DNA of 64,000 nucleotides from Prolixibacter bellariivorans ATCC BAA-1284 (GCF_000621705.1 NZ_JHXO01000006.1:248001-312000); one strand, 5' to 3'. Shown: positions 1 through 8,919, numbered from the stretch's first letter. Made by a program: numbers and translations. Notes: generated from the letters alone by a model not told the origin.

Positions 1-298
1 TTGTCCAAACAGCCTCAAGGAAAGTATCGCGGTTCTCGGCACCCCGGAGTGCTGATGTGGCAAAGATCTTTACGTCTTTAACCCGATGTTCGTTGATGGT
101 GAGAGCATGTTTGTGTAACGCATTTAACCCCCGTTCGATGGCATCGGAAGTCAGCAGTTCTTTATGGATACCACCCAGGCCGAGTTTCACGACTTCCTTG
201 CCTTCGTATAATGTGACAAATTCACCATCGGCGAGTGACTCTGCTATTAAAAGATTGCAGGTATTGGTTCCCAGATCGATAATGGCTTTTCTGCTCAT
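1..298 (-). CDS. Ppx/GppA family phosphatase, partial (N-terminus only)
   Basis: The reverse strand reads from an ATG at 298 to the window edge, so the C-terminus is missing. The first residues contain AIIDLGTNTCNLLI, the phosphate-binding motif of the actin-like ASKHA fold in exopolyphosphatase / pppGpp phosphatase proteins. They are followed by the usual strand pattern with KLGLGGI and FATSALRGAENR. Family members hydrolyse inorganic polyphosphate or convert pppGpp to ppGpp in the cytoplasm; which activity this one has cannot be told from 99 residues. Confidence 0.85.
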   Translation of the reverse strand, partial: MSRKAIIDLGTNTCNLLIAESLADGEFVTLYEGKEVVKLGLGGIHKELLTSDAIERGLNALHKHALTINEHRVKDVKIFATSALRGAENRDTFLEAVWT

Positions 299-366
299 TG
301 CGGGCTGTTTTATGCTTAGCTGTTTATTATTGACATTTATCTGCCGGTTTGTCCGGTTACGGTACG

Positions 367-374
367 GAAAGATA
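367..374 (-). promoter_or_regulatory. Possible -7 promoter box of the Ppx/GppA gene
   Basis: The minus strand reads TATCTTTC, one base off the Bacteroidota TAnnTTTG consensus, with a TTG about 16 bases upstream. It lies 70 bases before the ATG at 298. Weak evidence. Confidence 0.3.
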
Positions 375-448
375 TACGAAAATTAGCAATGTTGTTACCG
401 AAAAGCAAGGAGAATCAAGGTGTGTAGTTGATATGCATGACTACCAAA

Positions 449-484
449 TAAAAAGAGGACAGCTTGTTGCCATCCTCTTTTTCG
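449..484 (-). terminator. Rho-independent terminator of cysK
   Basis: On the minus strand AAAGAGGA and TCCTCTTT form a stem around a 13-base loop, followed by a T run. It lies 18 bases past the cysK stop. Confidence 0.75.
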
Positions 485-501
485 ATGTAAAATATTCTGA
501 A

Positions 502-1413
502 TTAAAATAATCCGTCAACAGACAAGTAACGTTCACCGGTGTCGTAAGAGAATGTCAGAATACGGCTACCTTTCGGAAGTTCCTGGATTTTCTTGTTGAT
601 AGCGGCCAGTGATGCGCCGGAAGAAATTCCGACCAGAAGGCCTTCTTCAGCCGCAGCTTTCTGCGCAAACTCAAATGCCTCGTCTTTGGATACCTGGATG
701 GTTCCATCGAGTGTTTCCGTTTTCAGGTTTTCCGGAATGAAACCGGCACCAATTCCCTGAATAGGGTGCGGTCCCGGGGCTCCGCCCGAAATAACCGGTG
801 AAGTTTCCGGTTCAACCGCAAAGGTTTGCATATCGGGGAAACGTTTTTTCAGCTCTGCCGAAACACCGGAAATGTGTCCGCCGGTTCCTACGCCGGTAAT
901 CAGGTAATCGATTCCTTCCGGGAAGTCGGATAAAATTTCTTTGGCTGTGAACTCGACATGTGCCTGTATGTTGGCCGGATTATCGAACTGGGATGGGATG
1001 AACGAACCGGGATTTTGTTCTGCCAGCTCTTTTGCGCGGTTGATGGCACCTTTCATTCCCTGTTCTTTCGGGGTCAGGTCGAGTTGGGCACCGTACGCTT
1101 TTAAAATGCGGCGGCGTTCGACAGACATGGACTCGGGCATCACCAAAATAAGCTTGTACTTTTTTACAGCAGCTACTAAAGCCAGTCCAATACCGGTGTT
1201 TCCGGAAGTCGGTTCGATAATGATGCTATCGGGATTCAGCAATCCTCTTTCTTCGGCATCGTTAATCATCTGTAGCGCAATCCGGTCCTTAATACTTCCT
1301 CCCGGATTGGTTTTCTCCACTTTGACGTATACTTCGTAATCGTCGGGATAAAGGTTGTTAATACGCACATGCGGCGTATTACCAATGGTTTCGAGAATAG
1401 TTTTAACTTTCAT
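502..1413 (-). CDS. cysK: Cysteine synthase (O-acetylserine sulfhydrylase)
   Basis: A 303-residue PLP enzyme of fold type II that makes cysteine from O-acetylserine and sulfide in the cytoplasm. Visible motifs are NPGGSIKDR with the PLP lysine at K42, the substrate loop PTSGNTG (68-74), a glycine-rich GVGTGG phosphate loop near 173, and GISSGAS near the C-terminus. Length is normal for CysK. No cystathionine-synthase CBS domain is present. The gene is probably monocistronic, with a terminator on each side. The upstream terminator lies between its likely promoter and the start codon, so expression is probably set by read-through (see leader peptide). CysM remains a possible alternative name, as the families differ little. 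Confidence 0.92.
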   Translation of the reverse strand: MKVKTILETIGNTPHVRINNLYPDDYEVYVKVEKTNPGGSIKDRIALQMINDAEERGLLNPDSIIIEPTSGNTGIGLALVAAVKKYKLILVMPESMSVERRRILKAYGAQLDLTPKEQGMKGAINRAKELAEQNPGSFIPSQFDNPANIQAHVEFTAKEILSDFPEGIDYLITGVGTGGHISGVSAELKKRFPDMQTFAVEPETSPVISGGAPGPHPIQGIGAGFIPENLKTETLDGTIQVSKDEAFEFAQKAAAEEGLLVGISSGASLAAINKKIQELPKGSRILTFSYDTGERYLSVDGLF

Positions 1414-1454
1414 AATTCGTGTGAAATTGGTTATGATGTAACAGTATAATTGAA

Positions 1455-1487
1455 CAAAAAAAAGCCTTCCCGGTTCGGGAAGGCTTT
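1455..1487 (-). terminator. Terminator inside the cysK leader (likely attenuator)
   Basis: A 12-bp perfect stem, AAAGCCTTCCCG (1487-1476) with CGGGAAGGCTTT (1472-1461), is followed on the minus strand by a run of eight T. It lies after the only good promoter box and 42 bases before the cysK ATG, so transcripts must pass it to reach cysK. It could also end the upstream ABC permease transcript. Confidence 0.8.
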
Positions 1488-1497
1488 GTCTATGGAA

Positions 1498-1578
1498 CTA
1501 AAAAATCAGAATCAGCTTGTGCATAGAATATCCTCCCTGATAGCGGTATAACAGGTACAACAATTGCACATATGGCAT
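1498..1578 (-). CDS. Putative 26-residue leader peptide upstream of cysK
   Basis: A short reading frame begins about 16 bases after the predicted transcription start and stops 10 bases before the attenuator stem. It begins MPYVQLLYLLYRYQ and ends KLILIF. It has five Tyr, seven Leu and no Cys. A second in-frame ATG at 1524 is preceded at six bases by GGGAGGA, an unusually strong Shine-Dalgarno for this phylum. That same segment (1539-1532) can pair with CCTTCCCG in the 5' arm of the terminator, so it could form an antiterminator. Translation is inferred from position only. Confidence 0.45.
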   Translation of the reverse strand: MPYVQLLYLLYRYQGGYSMHKLILIF

Positions 1579-1599
1579 TTTTGAATATTCATGCTAATA

Positions 1600-1607
1600 C
1601 AAATATA
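1600..1607 (-). promoter_or_regulatory. -7 promoter box of the cysK leader
   Basis: TATATTTG on the minus strand matches TAnnTTTG exactly. A weak -33-like CTTT lies about 20 bases upstream. The predicted start is near 1594, giving a leader of about 180 bases before cysK. Confidence 0.55.
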
Positions 1608-1674
1608 CGATATTTCGGATAAAGTTATCCGAATAGGTCGGGTCAATTTTATATTAATTAATAGATATTCGCTT

Positions 1675-3009
1675 TTAACTTCTGTACGTTAGCCATTTGC
1701 CCAACTCTTTCCAGGTAGGTTTCTTGCCATACATCAGAATACCCGTACGGTAAATCTTTCCGGCTACCCAAACGGTTCCGATGAACGTAGCAACCAGCAA
1801 TACCATTGATAGAATCAGTTCCCAGGCAGGAACACCAAATGGTATTCGTACCATCATAACCACCGGCGAAGTAAATGGTATCAGGCTAAACCAGAATGCA
1901 ATTGGTCCTTCCGGATTCGTAATGGCATTCATCATAACAATGATAGCGATGATGAGCGGTATGGTCACCGGAAGGGTAAATTGTTGCGCATCTTCTTCGG
2001 AATCGATTGCCGAACCCACGGCACCGAACAACGAGCTGTACAAAAGATAGCCGCCGATAAAGAAGAAGAAGAAACAACCGATGATTAACGGGAAATTAAT
2101 GCTGCTCATCATGGAAAAGATTTCCTGCATCTGACTGCTTTGAGCAACGTTTTCCATCTGGCCACTCATTTGGCTTTGCGCCATGAGATTTTGCGCCTGC
2201 TCGGGTGACATATCAGGAATGAAGCCTTTGGCTGCTTGGAAGATCCCGATAAACAGCACCACCCAAATGGCAAACTGCGTGAGCCCGACCAGTGCAATAC
2301 CGACAATTTTACCCATCATCAACTCGAAGGGTTTTACGCTGGAGATAATCACTTCTACGATTCGGTTCTGCTTCTCTTCCATCACGCCACGCATGACCAT
2401 GGTACCGTAGATGAAAATGAAAATGTAAATCATGAACCCGAAAATATACCCGAGCACCATCGCAATTTCGGTGGAACTCTTGTGCTCTTCACCTTTGTCG
2501 CCTATGCGAATGGTATTCACGTGGATATTGGTCCTCGCGGCTTCCAGTTTTTGCTCCAGATCGGGTACTGCTGCTTCTTTCAATAAGGCCGAGCGTTTAT
2601 CTTTTTCCAGAATGCTGGAAAGATTGTGGTCAATATTGTTTTTTAAATCGAAGGGAACATTCTTCTCCGAAAGGAGCTCGACATTGTTAGTGGTGACTAC
2701 ACTCGGCGGAATAGCCAAAATGGCGTAATACTTCGAATCTTTCAGATTATCGCGCAGTTTGTCGTACTCTTCCTTCGGAATAAAATGAAATTTTGTGTAT
2801 TCAGTACTCTCGAGTCTTCCAAGAAATATGCCGGAGCCATCATATACGGCAACTGTACGTTCTTCGGTATCATTCATGGTTGCCAGGTAGGTAGGCAGAA
2901 TGGTTACGGCGGCAAAAAGTACCGGCATAAGCAGGGTTAGAATAATGAACGACTTCTTTTTAACCCGTGTGTTGTATTCTCTTTTTATAATAATACCAAC
3001 TTTTTTCAT
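1675..3009 (-). CDS. ABC transporter permease, ABC-2 / NatB-like
   Basis: A membrane subunit of an exporter-type ABC system. From the chosen start the protein is about 444 residues: a short basic N-terminus (KKVGIIIKREYNTRVKKK), one membrane segment, a large external domain of about 180 residues, then five to six hydrophobic segments in the C-terminal half. This is the layout of ABC-2 permeases related to the sodium exporter NatB. An earlier in-frame ATG at 3057 exists, but MKKVGIII is the typical family start. It follows its ATPase gene on the same strand. The substrate is unknown; Na+ or drug export is only a family-level guess. Confidence 0.85.
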   Translation of the reverse strand: MKKVGIIIKREYNTRVKKKSFIILTLLMPVLFAAVTILPTYLATMNDTEERTVAVYDGSGIFLGRLESTEYTKFHFIPKEEYDKLRDNLKDSKYYAILAIPPSVVTTNNVELLSEKNVPFDLKNNIDHNLSSILEKDKRSALLKEAAVPDLEQKLEAARTNIHVNTIRIGDKGEEHKSSTEIAMVLGYIFGFMIYIFIFIYGTMVMRGVMEEKQNRIVEVIISSVKPFELMMGKIVGIALVGLTQFAIWVVLFIGIFQAAKGFIPDMSPEQAQNLMAQSQMSGQMENVAQSSQMQEIFSMMSSINFPLIIGCFFFFFIGGYLLYSSLFGAVGSAIDSEEDAQQFTLPVTIPLIIAIIVMMNAITNPEGPIAFWFSLIPFTSPVVMMVRIPFGVPAWELILSMVLLVATFIGTVWVAGKIYRTGILMYGKKPTWKELGKWLTYRS

Positions 3010-3062
3010 AGTCAATGTTTTTCTGTGATTGGAATTTGTGGAACTGTTAACAGACACCTGGA

Positions 3063-3986
3063 TTAATTTGGCTTATTCTCGGTGACGACTTTAATGAAGA
3101 CATCATTCATGCTGGGAATAATTTCGTTGAACGAAAGAATTTCAACATGTTCGAGTAAGCCACGGAGCAATTCATTGGGTGTACTGCCATTGACGAATTG
3201 CACGGCGAGTTTGTGTGCTGTTTCCGAAGGTTCGTTGCGCAGAATTTGATAAGCGTTACCCAGATTCCTGGTCAGGCTTTCGTAATCGCCCCGGTATTCC
3301 ACTTCGAAAATATTTGACTTGTATTGCTGGCGTATTTCCTGGGTTGGGCCGTCCAGTATTTTCTTCGATTTATCGATTAACGCGATGTGGTCGCACAGCT
3401 CTTCAACCGAAGCCATGTTGTGCGTAGAGAAAATAATGGTCGCGCCTTTGTCTCGCAGCTTCAGGATTTCATTCTTCAGCAAATCGGCATTGATGGGGTC
3501 GAAACCACTGAATGGCTCATCGAAAATGAGCAACTCGGGTTGATGAAGAACTGTGCAAATGAACTGCACTTTTTGCTGCATCCCTTTCGAGAGCTCCATC
3601 ACTTTTTTGTCCCACCAGGGAGTAATATCGAATTTTTCGAACCAGTATTTTAGTTGCTTCATGGCATCGCGGCGACTCATGCCTTTCAGTTGGGCCAGGT
3701 AAAGCGCCTGTTCGCCCACTTTCATTTTTTTATACAGGCCGCGTTCTTCTGGCAGGTAACCAATCCGGAAAACGTCTTCCGCTTTGAGCGGGCGTCCTTT
3801 GAACTCCAGTTTGCCACTGTCGGGTGCGGTAATCTGGTTGATAATGCGTATCAGTGTCGTTTTTCCGGCTCCGTTAGGTCCCAGCAATCCGAAGATGCTT
3901 CCTTCGGCTACAGAAATATTGACCTCAGACAGAGCCCGGAATTTGTTGTAGTTTTTTACAACATCATGCGCTGAAAATAATTCCAT
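3063..3986 (-). CDS. ABC transporter ATP-binding protein
   Basis: A nucleotide-binding subunit of about 307 residues. Walker A GPNGAGKT lies at 36-43 from the start used, with the signature LSKGMQQ, Walker B LLIFDEP and a switch histidine in STHNMAS. A C-terminal extension of about 80 residues resembles the DUF4162 domain found on NatA-type ATPases. An earlier ATG at 4016 would overlap the upstream protease gene; the ATG at 3986 leaves a 10-base gap and begins at the normal domain edge. It pairs with the permease downstream. Confidence 0.9.
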   Translation of the reverse strand: MELFSAHDVVKNYNKFRALSEVNISVAEGSIFGLLGPNGAGKTTLIRIINQITAPDSGKLEFKGRPLKAEDVFRIGYLPEERGLYKKMKVGEQALYLAQLKGMSRRDAMKQLKYWFEKFDITPWWDKKVMELSKGMQQKVQFICTVLHQPELLIFDEPFSGFDPINADLLKNEILKLRDKGATIIFSTHNMASVEELCDHIALIDKSKKILDGPTQEIRQQYKSNIFEVEYRGDYESLTRNLGNAYQILRNEPSETAHKLAVQFVNGSTPNELLRGLLEHVEILSFNEIIPSMNDVFIKVVTENKPN

Positions 3987-3996
3987 GGTTTTAAGG

Positions 3997-5004
3997 TTAA
4001 TAAGATGAACTGTCAATTGATTTGGCCGGCTGAATTTCAGGTTCGGCTATGATTTCGTTTTGATTATACTCAGTTAAAGGTAAATGAATTCTTTTAAAGA
4101 GAAGTGAAAACTTCGCCCATTGGTATCGCTTCGCGGCAAGCCAAATAAAAACCGCCGAAATGGCTACAAGTGCCAGAATATCGAACGAAGGGCTGTATTT
4201 GGTAATCGAGAAAAGGGCTTTGGTTGGAATGGCGCTGGCTTCCTGCGTGACGAATAGTGTTCCGAAAATATTGTTGATGGTGTGAGCGCCCCACGCCAGT
4301 TCTAGCCCGTTGTCCATGATGGTGCAGATGCCAAAGAACAAACCAAACCAAAGATATTGCGGCATCACCATCCAGGCTCCGTATTCTTTGACTTCCGGAT
4401 TAGCAAAATGAAGACTTCCGAAAATCAGGGTAGTCACAATCAGCGGGACCCAGCGGGTGAGGGTTAACCGGGCAAATCCCTGCATCAGGTAGCCGCGGAA
4501 AAGCACTTCCTCGAAGCCTGTTTGCAAGGGAATAATGACGATGGCAACCAGGATGAGTCCGATAAATCCATTCGGATTGAAATTCCATTGGAACGTTTCG
4601 ATTCCCGTTAGGTGAGCTACCAGCGAATAGGCCGAAAGCAAAGCGAACCACACCAGTGCGGCCCAACCGAAGCGGTTCCAGCGAAAGCGGCTGGCGCCGG
4701 TCAGGAGTGTTTGGAACGGACGCTGATGTACCGGTTTCATGAAAATAACGAAAGCCACAAAACCCAGAACAAAAGGCATCATGGCCAGCAGAATACCGAA
4801 GCTTCCGGAGATACCCAGTCCGGTTAAATCCATCGGGTTATCGGCAGAGTAGTGCAAGTGGACACCACGCATCGCCTGAATCGCCATAACCGCGATAAAC
4901 GGGATAGAACCCAGTACTTCTGCAAAGATAAAGAGCAGCAGAAACATGAGTAACCAGTAGCGGAACCTGGTTCTCCCCTGGAAAGCGTAATTAAAAAAGT
5001 CCAC
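3997..5004 (-). CDS. CPBP-family intramembrane metalloprotease (CAAX protease-like)
   Basis: A 335-residue polytopic membrane protein with about eight hydrophobic segments. The family's catalytic motif is intact: EEVLFR with E165, E166 and R170, then FGSLHFA carrying a histidine, and a third conserved histidine in WGAHTINN. In bacteria these Abi/CPBP proteins cleave or process membrane substrates, often unknown. It is the first gene of a three-gene unit with the ABC ATPase and permease (10-base gap). The link suggests it acts on, or protects against, something handled by that transporter, but this is inference. Confidence 0.85.
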   Translation of the reverse strand: MDFFNYAFQGRTRFRYWLLMFLLLFIFAEVLGSIPFIAVMAIQAMRGVHLHYSADNPMDLTGLGISGSFGILLAMMPFVLGFVAFVIFMKPVHQRPFQTLLTGASRFRWNRFGWAALVWFALLSAYSLVAHLTGIETFQWNFNPNGFIGLILVAIVIIPLQTGFEEVLFRGYLMQGFARLTLTRWVPLIVTTLIFGSLHFANPEVKEYGAWMVMPQYLWFGLFFGICTIMDNGLELAWGAHTINNIFGTLFVTQEASAIPTKALFSITKYSPSFDILALVAISAVFIWLAAKRYQWAKFSLLFKRIHLPLTEYNQNEIIAEPEIQPAKSIDSSSY

Positions 5005-5131
5005 AGTTCATTAAGTTTAGTGAATGCAATTCCATTTACATTGGTTCATTCACTTCCCAAATAGTTACAGATCTTTCGTGGATTTTTACTGAAAAAATGA
5101 ATTTATTTCCCGATTTTGGTACAACGTGAAG

Positions 5132-6160
5132 TTATTTTTTCTGTTTTCCCCACGTAAATTGTCTATTTGAAATTTCCGGAGTTACCGGTGAGCCATTGAG
5201 CATATATGGAACGCCCAGGTTGGCCGGCTCGGGCGGAATAAAGCTGGTTTTTCTGCCAGTGAGCATCAGTTTTCCCGGCGTAATTTTCACGATGCCATAT
5301 AGTGGATCTTTGTAGGGAAGCGTGAACTTCGCCAGTGGGAAATTATGGTCGACAGCTGCCGGGTAATGTTTGCTACTCTGATAGTCTTCGCCTGCCCAAC
5401 GGTACGACATACTATTGATGCGAATGTAGTGGATGCCGTTGATGGTTTTTTCAACATCAGTGCCGTCGTGCCCGCTGAAAGCCGCCACCACTTTAGTGTA
5501 ACCCGCCTCTTTATTGGCTTCGTCCAGAATTTTCCGGACATCAGCGCCATTGGCGCAGCCGTTGGGATCTTCCAGACTTTGGTGCGAGAAAATGATGGTG
5601 GTGAGATTCGAGCGTTTCAACTCCTTTTTCAGCCAATCCAACTCTTTCGGACTAACGTAATTCACCCCTTTTTTTACTTCGTCGTAAAAGTTCCCGTGGT
5701 TATAATCGATGTATTCATTCCGGAAAAAAAGGTAGTTGGTGTCAAGCACAATGAAATGGATATTGCCTTTTTCGAACGCGTAATAGTTCGATGGCATATC
5801 GGTAAAGCGGACAAAATCGTTTTTGGTTGCTTCATCCAGGTCGTGCTCTCCGAGAACCTGGTATGTATCGCCATCAAAACTGTTCCAGATATTGATAAAT
5901 TCCTTGTACTCGGGCTTGGGCGGGCAGAACGCGCCCAGTGAAATGATAAAGTCGACGTGATTTTTTTCCGCGGCTTTGACAAAATCCTTTAGCCGTGTCG
6001 CAGCATCCGGTATGACATCGGCATTTACTCCCGAGCAAACGGCAAATGAAACATTCTCCGGGCGGCGCCCCGAGCTGCATGACTGCATGGATGAAACGAT
6101 GGTCAGTAAACCCACCATCAGGGCAGAGGTTCTGAGGAAATTACGTTTTTTGAGTGCCAT
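5132..6160 (-). CDS. Metallophosphoesterase-like lipoprotein with degenerate metal site
   Basis: A 342-residue protein with an N-terminal signal ending in SMQSC (Cys28), so probably a lipoprotein. The fold pattern is calcineurin-like: an opening strand FAVCSG, a second motif ISLGAFC, a third LGEHDLD (104-110), then FSHQS and FSGHDG. Ligand positions are changed. The first motif has no Asp or His where D-x-H is expected, the usual GD is GA, and the usual GNHD is GEHD. The second-half histidines remain. It may bind fewer metals or be catalytically dead. Genes on either side are separated by about 100 bases and need not be co-transcribed. Confidence 0.7.
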   Translation of the reverse strand: MALKKRNFLRTSALMVGLLTIVSSMQSCSSGRRPENVSFAVCSGVNADVIPDAATRLKDFVKAAEKNHVDFIISLGAFCPPKPEYKEFINIWNSFDGDTYQVLGEHDLDEATKNDFVRFTDMPSNYYAFEKGNIHFIVLDTNYLFFRNEYIDYNHGNFYDEVKKGVNYVSPKELDWLKKELKRSNLTTIIFSHQSLEDPNGCANGADVRKILDEANKEAGYTKVVAAFSGHDGTDVEKTINGIHYIRINSMSYRWAGEDYQSSKHYPAAVDHNFPLAKFTLPYKDPLYGIVKITPGKLMLTGRKTSFIPPEPANLGVPYMLNGSPVTPEISNRQFTWGKQKK

Positions 6161-6261
6161 AACCTGTACTTTTTGTCAAAAAAATATTCGGGAGCAGCAA
6201 TTTTAAAACCGCTCCTTTGTTAGGTAATAGCCGGAAAAGTCAGGTGTTCAAATATAACAAA

Positions 6262-7260
6262 CTACTGAAGATTTTTCTTCAGGAATAAAATAGCATCCTC
6301 CTTCATTTGGTCGGTTACCTTATGACCAACACCTTCGTAGGTTTTAAATGTTGCATTGGTACTGTCCGCTTGGTAGAGTTTTTCCGATTCGGCCCAGCGT
6401 TGTTGCATGTCTTTCCCGAAAAGGGAATAAATCAGCTCCTGGTCGGCCTTGTCGTAACCATCGTCATAAGGTACTGCATCATTGGTATCATCGCTGCCGA
6501 TAAAGAATAACATCGGAATTTTTTGGAAAGCCTCCAGATCGAATGGTTTACCGGTGAGCTCCTTGAAATCGGCCGTACCTACCGGGTAGCGCAATGCTTT
6601 TCCTTTCCATTCGCCTTGCGGTGCAATAGGCCAGCCACCGGGTGAACCTACTACGGCAGCTTTCACCATCGCTGGGTGCAGCGCGGTGAACCGGTTGGCA
6701 AACATACCGGCAGCCGAGAAACCCAGGACGGCAATCTTCGGATCGGTTTTAATGTTCCAACGCTTTTTCAGAATGTCTTTAATTTCATTAATGGCTTCGA
6801 TAGTCTGCAAATCCAAGCGCGACAGAGCCTGGTGCTCGGTGGTCATCACATCGCGGTCGAGGGCATGTGTATAGATTCTCCACTGCTCGTATTCCAACGG
6901 GCGCGGAAAAATAGAAGTTACATAAATAACCGGAAGTTGTTCGGTCAGCTCCGGTGCTTCGCGGCGGGCCCGCTTAATGGCTTGCTTGGCCTGCCACTCG
7001 AAATTATCGCTGGCTTTTCCTGAGTTATTCGGGACAAATAAAATAGTGGGCGTTTCGTTCTTAATACGTTCTTCAGACGGAGTATAAACCAGAAATGGCC
7101 AATCCCTTACGTTGGTTGTATCGGCTTCCAGTTTCGTTAGCTGGCCGTATGGTTTGTCAATAGTCTGCAACGATGGAATGTGTTTCAGCTTATGCGACTT
7201 TTTATGGCTACATGCCGAAAAGAGAATCAACACAGCGAGTAAGGAATACCAAATCTTCAT
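6262..7260 (-). CDS. Alpha/beta-hydrolase lipoprotein
   Basis: A 332-residue protein with a lipoprotein signal (lipobox FSAC, Cys17). The alpha/beta-hydrolase core has a nucleophile elbow GFSAAG with Ser182, an acid candidate in GSDDTND (about 265-271) and a histidine in GVGHK (His313). The family suggests an esterase or acyl hydrolase anchored in the envelope. The closest description I can give is a dienelactone-hydrolase/esterase-like lipoprotein; the substrate is unknown. The gene stands alone, 101 bases before the metallophosphoesterase-like gene on the same strand. Confidence 0.75.
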   Translation of the reverse strand: MKIWYSLLAVLILFSACSHKKSHKLKHIPSLQTIDKPYGQLTKLEADTTNVRDWPFLVYTPSEERIKNETPTILFVPNNSGKASDNFEWQAKQAIKRARREAPELTEQLPVIYVTSIFPRPLEYEQWRIYTHALDRDVMTTEHQALSRLDLQTIEAINEIKDILKKRWNIKTDPKIAVLGFSAAGMFANRFTALHPAMVKAAVVGSPGGWPIAPQGEWKGKALRYPVGTADFKELTGKPFDLEAFQKIPMLFFIGSDDTNDAVPYDDGYDKADQELIYSLFGKDMQQRWAESEKLYQADSTNATFKTYEGVGHKVTDQMKEDAILFLKKNLQ

Positions 7261-7521
7261 AAATACAAGTTTTTGCGGTTCAGTGCCTGGACCCGATACA
7301 GTTAATTGTTTGTCCGACGGTTAAGTTCGCTTGCAAGTTTAGGAAAATTAACCCGGATGTTCAATATTCTGACCAGACATATTATCGATTGTTTTACATA
7401 TTTATATCCGAAATGTCAGTTACTCAATTGAACGATTATTATAAAGCGACAGGGTTAAGTTACGTTTTCCTACCGGGAAAAATGCCGTATAAATTATAGA
7501 GGACTCCTTATGAGGGAATTC

Positions 7522-7750
7522 ATGGGACAACTCCCAAACACTCACTTCTCGTCAGCGAAGGCTTGGGACAACTCCCAACGCCCGACTTTTCGGTTGGAGA
7601 AGCTTTGGGACTACTCCCAAACCACCACTTTTTTGTCAGGGAAGCTTTGGGACTACTCCCAAAGGCTCACTTTTCCGTTGGGGACGTTTTGGGACAACTC
7701 CCAAGCCACCACTTTTCACCAGCGAAGCTTTGGGACTACTCCCATGAAAC
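7522..7750. repeat. Tandem hairpin repeat array A (six copies, 41-42 bp)
   Basis: Six copies of GGGAC[AT]ACTCCC begin at 7524, 7565, 7607, 7649, 7691 and 7732, giving a period of 41-42 bp. Each core is a near-perfect inverted repeat (TTTGGGA, four-base loop CTAC or CAAC, TCCCAAA). Cores are separated by a looser spacer of the form cACTTTTnnncaGnGAAGct. The spacing is not a constant multiple of three, so the open frame through it is unlikely to be a gene. Array B after the deacetylase uses a similar spacer with another core. The rest of 7261-7520 shows nothing I can name. Confidence 0.85.
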
Positions 7751-7833
7751 AGACTTTCCTCAGGCAGGTGTTTGCATGCCTTCAGGGCCCTGTTAAATAA
7801 TGTTTCCCGATGATTTCCGATCGGCTATTTGAG

Positions 7834-7841
7834 TATATTTG
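7834..7841 (+). promoter_or_regulatory. -7 promoter box of the deacetylase gene
   Basis: TATATTTG matches TAnnTTTG exactly, with TTTC 20 bases upstream as a possible -33 element. The predicted start near 7848 lies after repeat array A and before the ATG at 7909, which excludes the longer reading frame starting at 7810. Confidence 0.5.
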
Positions 7842-7908
7842 GCCACCCGCAGTGAGTCGAGCAGTGTCGGGGGAGAGAAATAAACAGACAGGTTCTTTCA
7901 GTACACAG

Positions 7909-8916
7909 ATGGAGCAAGTTTTTGACAAAAAATCAAGGTCCTTCCTTTTCGCAGGACTATTGATGATGATGCTTTTCGTTCACGGTAACGCGAAGGCAGC
8001 AGCGCTGAGTAAAATCAGCAATTACAAAGCCTGGTACGGGGCAGGCGATTACCTGCAAAAACAAGTAATCATTATCCGGAAGTATGATCAGTCGGGGCAA
8101 CCGTTTTACATCGGTGTTGACCCCAACAGCCTCGAAACGATGATCGTTCCGGGCCGGCATATCCTTGTCAGGCCGCTTAGCTGGCCGCAGATACGGGTTA
8201 ACTACAAAAACACGCCCTACATCAGGGCCATCCAATCTGCCGAAAAGCAATCCTTTGCCTTACAGGATGCCGGTATTATTCACGGTTTCCCGGAAGAAAA
8301 GGGCATCACATTAACCGTCGATTTGTGTCCGTCGCACCGCCCGCTCGACCGGGTGATTTTTACTTCGCTGATTTCGGAATTCGCCAAAACCGAGAAACCC
8401 GTTCCGGTGGCCCTGTCGGTAACCGGCCGGTTTATGCTGACGCACCCGGCGGACATTGCCTGGCTGAAAGAGCTGAATGCAGAGGGCGATATTGCTGTCA
8501 CCTGGATTAACCATACCTACAACCATCACTACAATCCGCACGTGCCGCTCACCCGGAACTTTTTGCTGGAGCCCAACACCAACCTCAATTTAGAGATACT
8601 GCAAACCGAAATCGCCATGCTGCAGAAGGGGTTGCTCTTTTCCGTGTTTTTCCGGTTTCCCGGATTAGTGTCCGAGCACCGGGTGGTGGACCATGTTCTT
8701 GGCTACGGCCTGATTCCCATTGGCAGCGATGCCTGGTTAGCCAAGGGGCAACCCGCCGCCGCCGGAAGCATTGTGCTGATTCACGGCAACGGCAACGAAC
8801 CAGTAGGGGTGAAGGACTTTCTGAAACTTCTGCAAACCGACCGCAGCGCCGTGATGAAAAAGCAATGGCTGCTATATGATCTTCGCGAGACCGTGAGAGA
8901 CGAATTCCACGAGTAA
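7909..8916 (+). CDS. Secreted polysaccharide deacetylase (NodB-like, CE4)
   Basis: A 335-residue protein. The start at 7909 gives a signal peptide with a hydrophobic core (FLFAGLLMMMLF) ending near AKA, residue 30. After about 100 residues without a recognised domain comes a NodB-type domain: motif 1 TVDLCPS with Asp138, motif 2 HTYNHH with His202 and His206 as metal ligands, motif 3 RFPG with Arg249, motif 4 SDAW with Asp274, and motif 5 IVLIHG with His292. Motif 1 has D-L-C in place of the common D-D-G, so the metal site is a variant. Family members remove N- or O-acetyl groups from envelope or external polysaccharides. The gene is flanked by repeat arrays A and B and looks more GC-rich than its neighbours, so transfer is possible. 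Confidence 0.75.
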   Translation: MEQVFDKKSRSFLFAGLLMMMLFVHGNAKAAALSKISNYKAWYGAGDYLQKQVIIIRKYDQSGQPFYIGVDPNSLETMIVPGRHILVRPLSWPQIRVNYKNTPYIRAIQSAEKQSFALQDAGIIHGFPEEKGITLTVDLCPSHRPLDRVIFTSLISEFAKTEKPVPVALSVTGRFMLTHPADIAWLKELNAEGDIAVTWINHTYNHHYNPHVPLTRNFLLEPNTNLNLEILQTEIAMLQKGLLFSVFFRFPGLVSEHRVVDHVLGYGLIPIGSDAWLAKGQPAAAGSIVLIHGNGNEPVGVKDFLKLLQTDRSAVMKKQWLLYDLRETVRDEFHE

Positions 8917-8919
8917 ATT

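Noticed and set aside
7510-7800. Reading frame of about 96 residues with repeated W-D-Y-S-Q units over array A
   Set aside because: Repeat steps are 41 or 42 bases, so the frame changes between units, and the conserved part is an inverted repeat. It has no promoter or signal and is best read as non-coding repeat DNA.
7810-7908. N-terminal extension of the deacetylase from an ATG at 7810
   Set aside because: It would place 33 polar residues before a good signal peptide, and the likely promoter lies downstream of that ATG.
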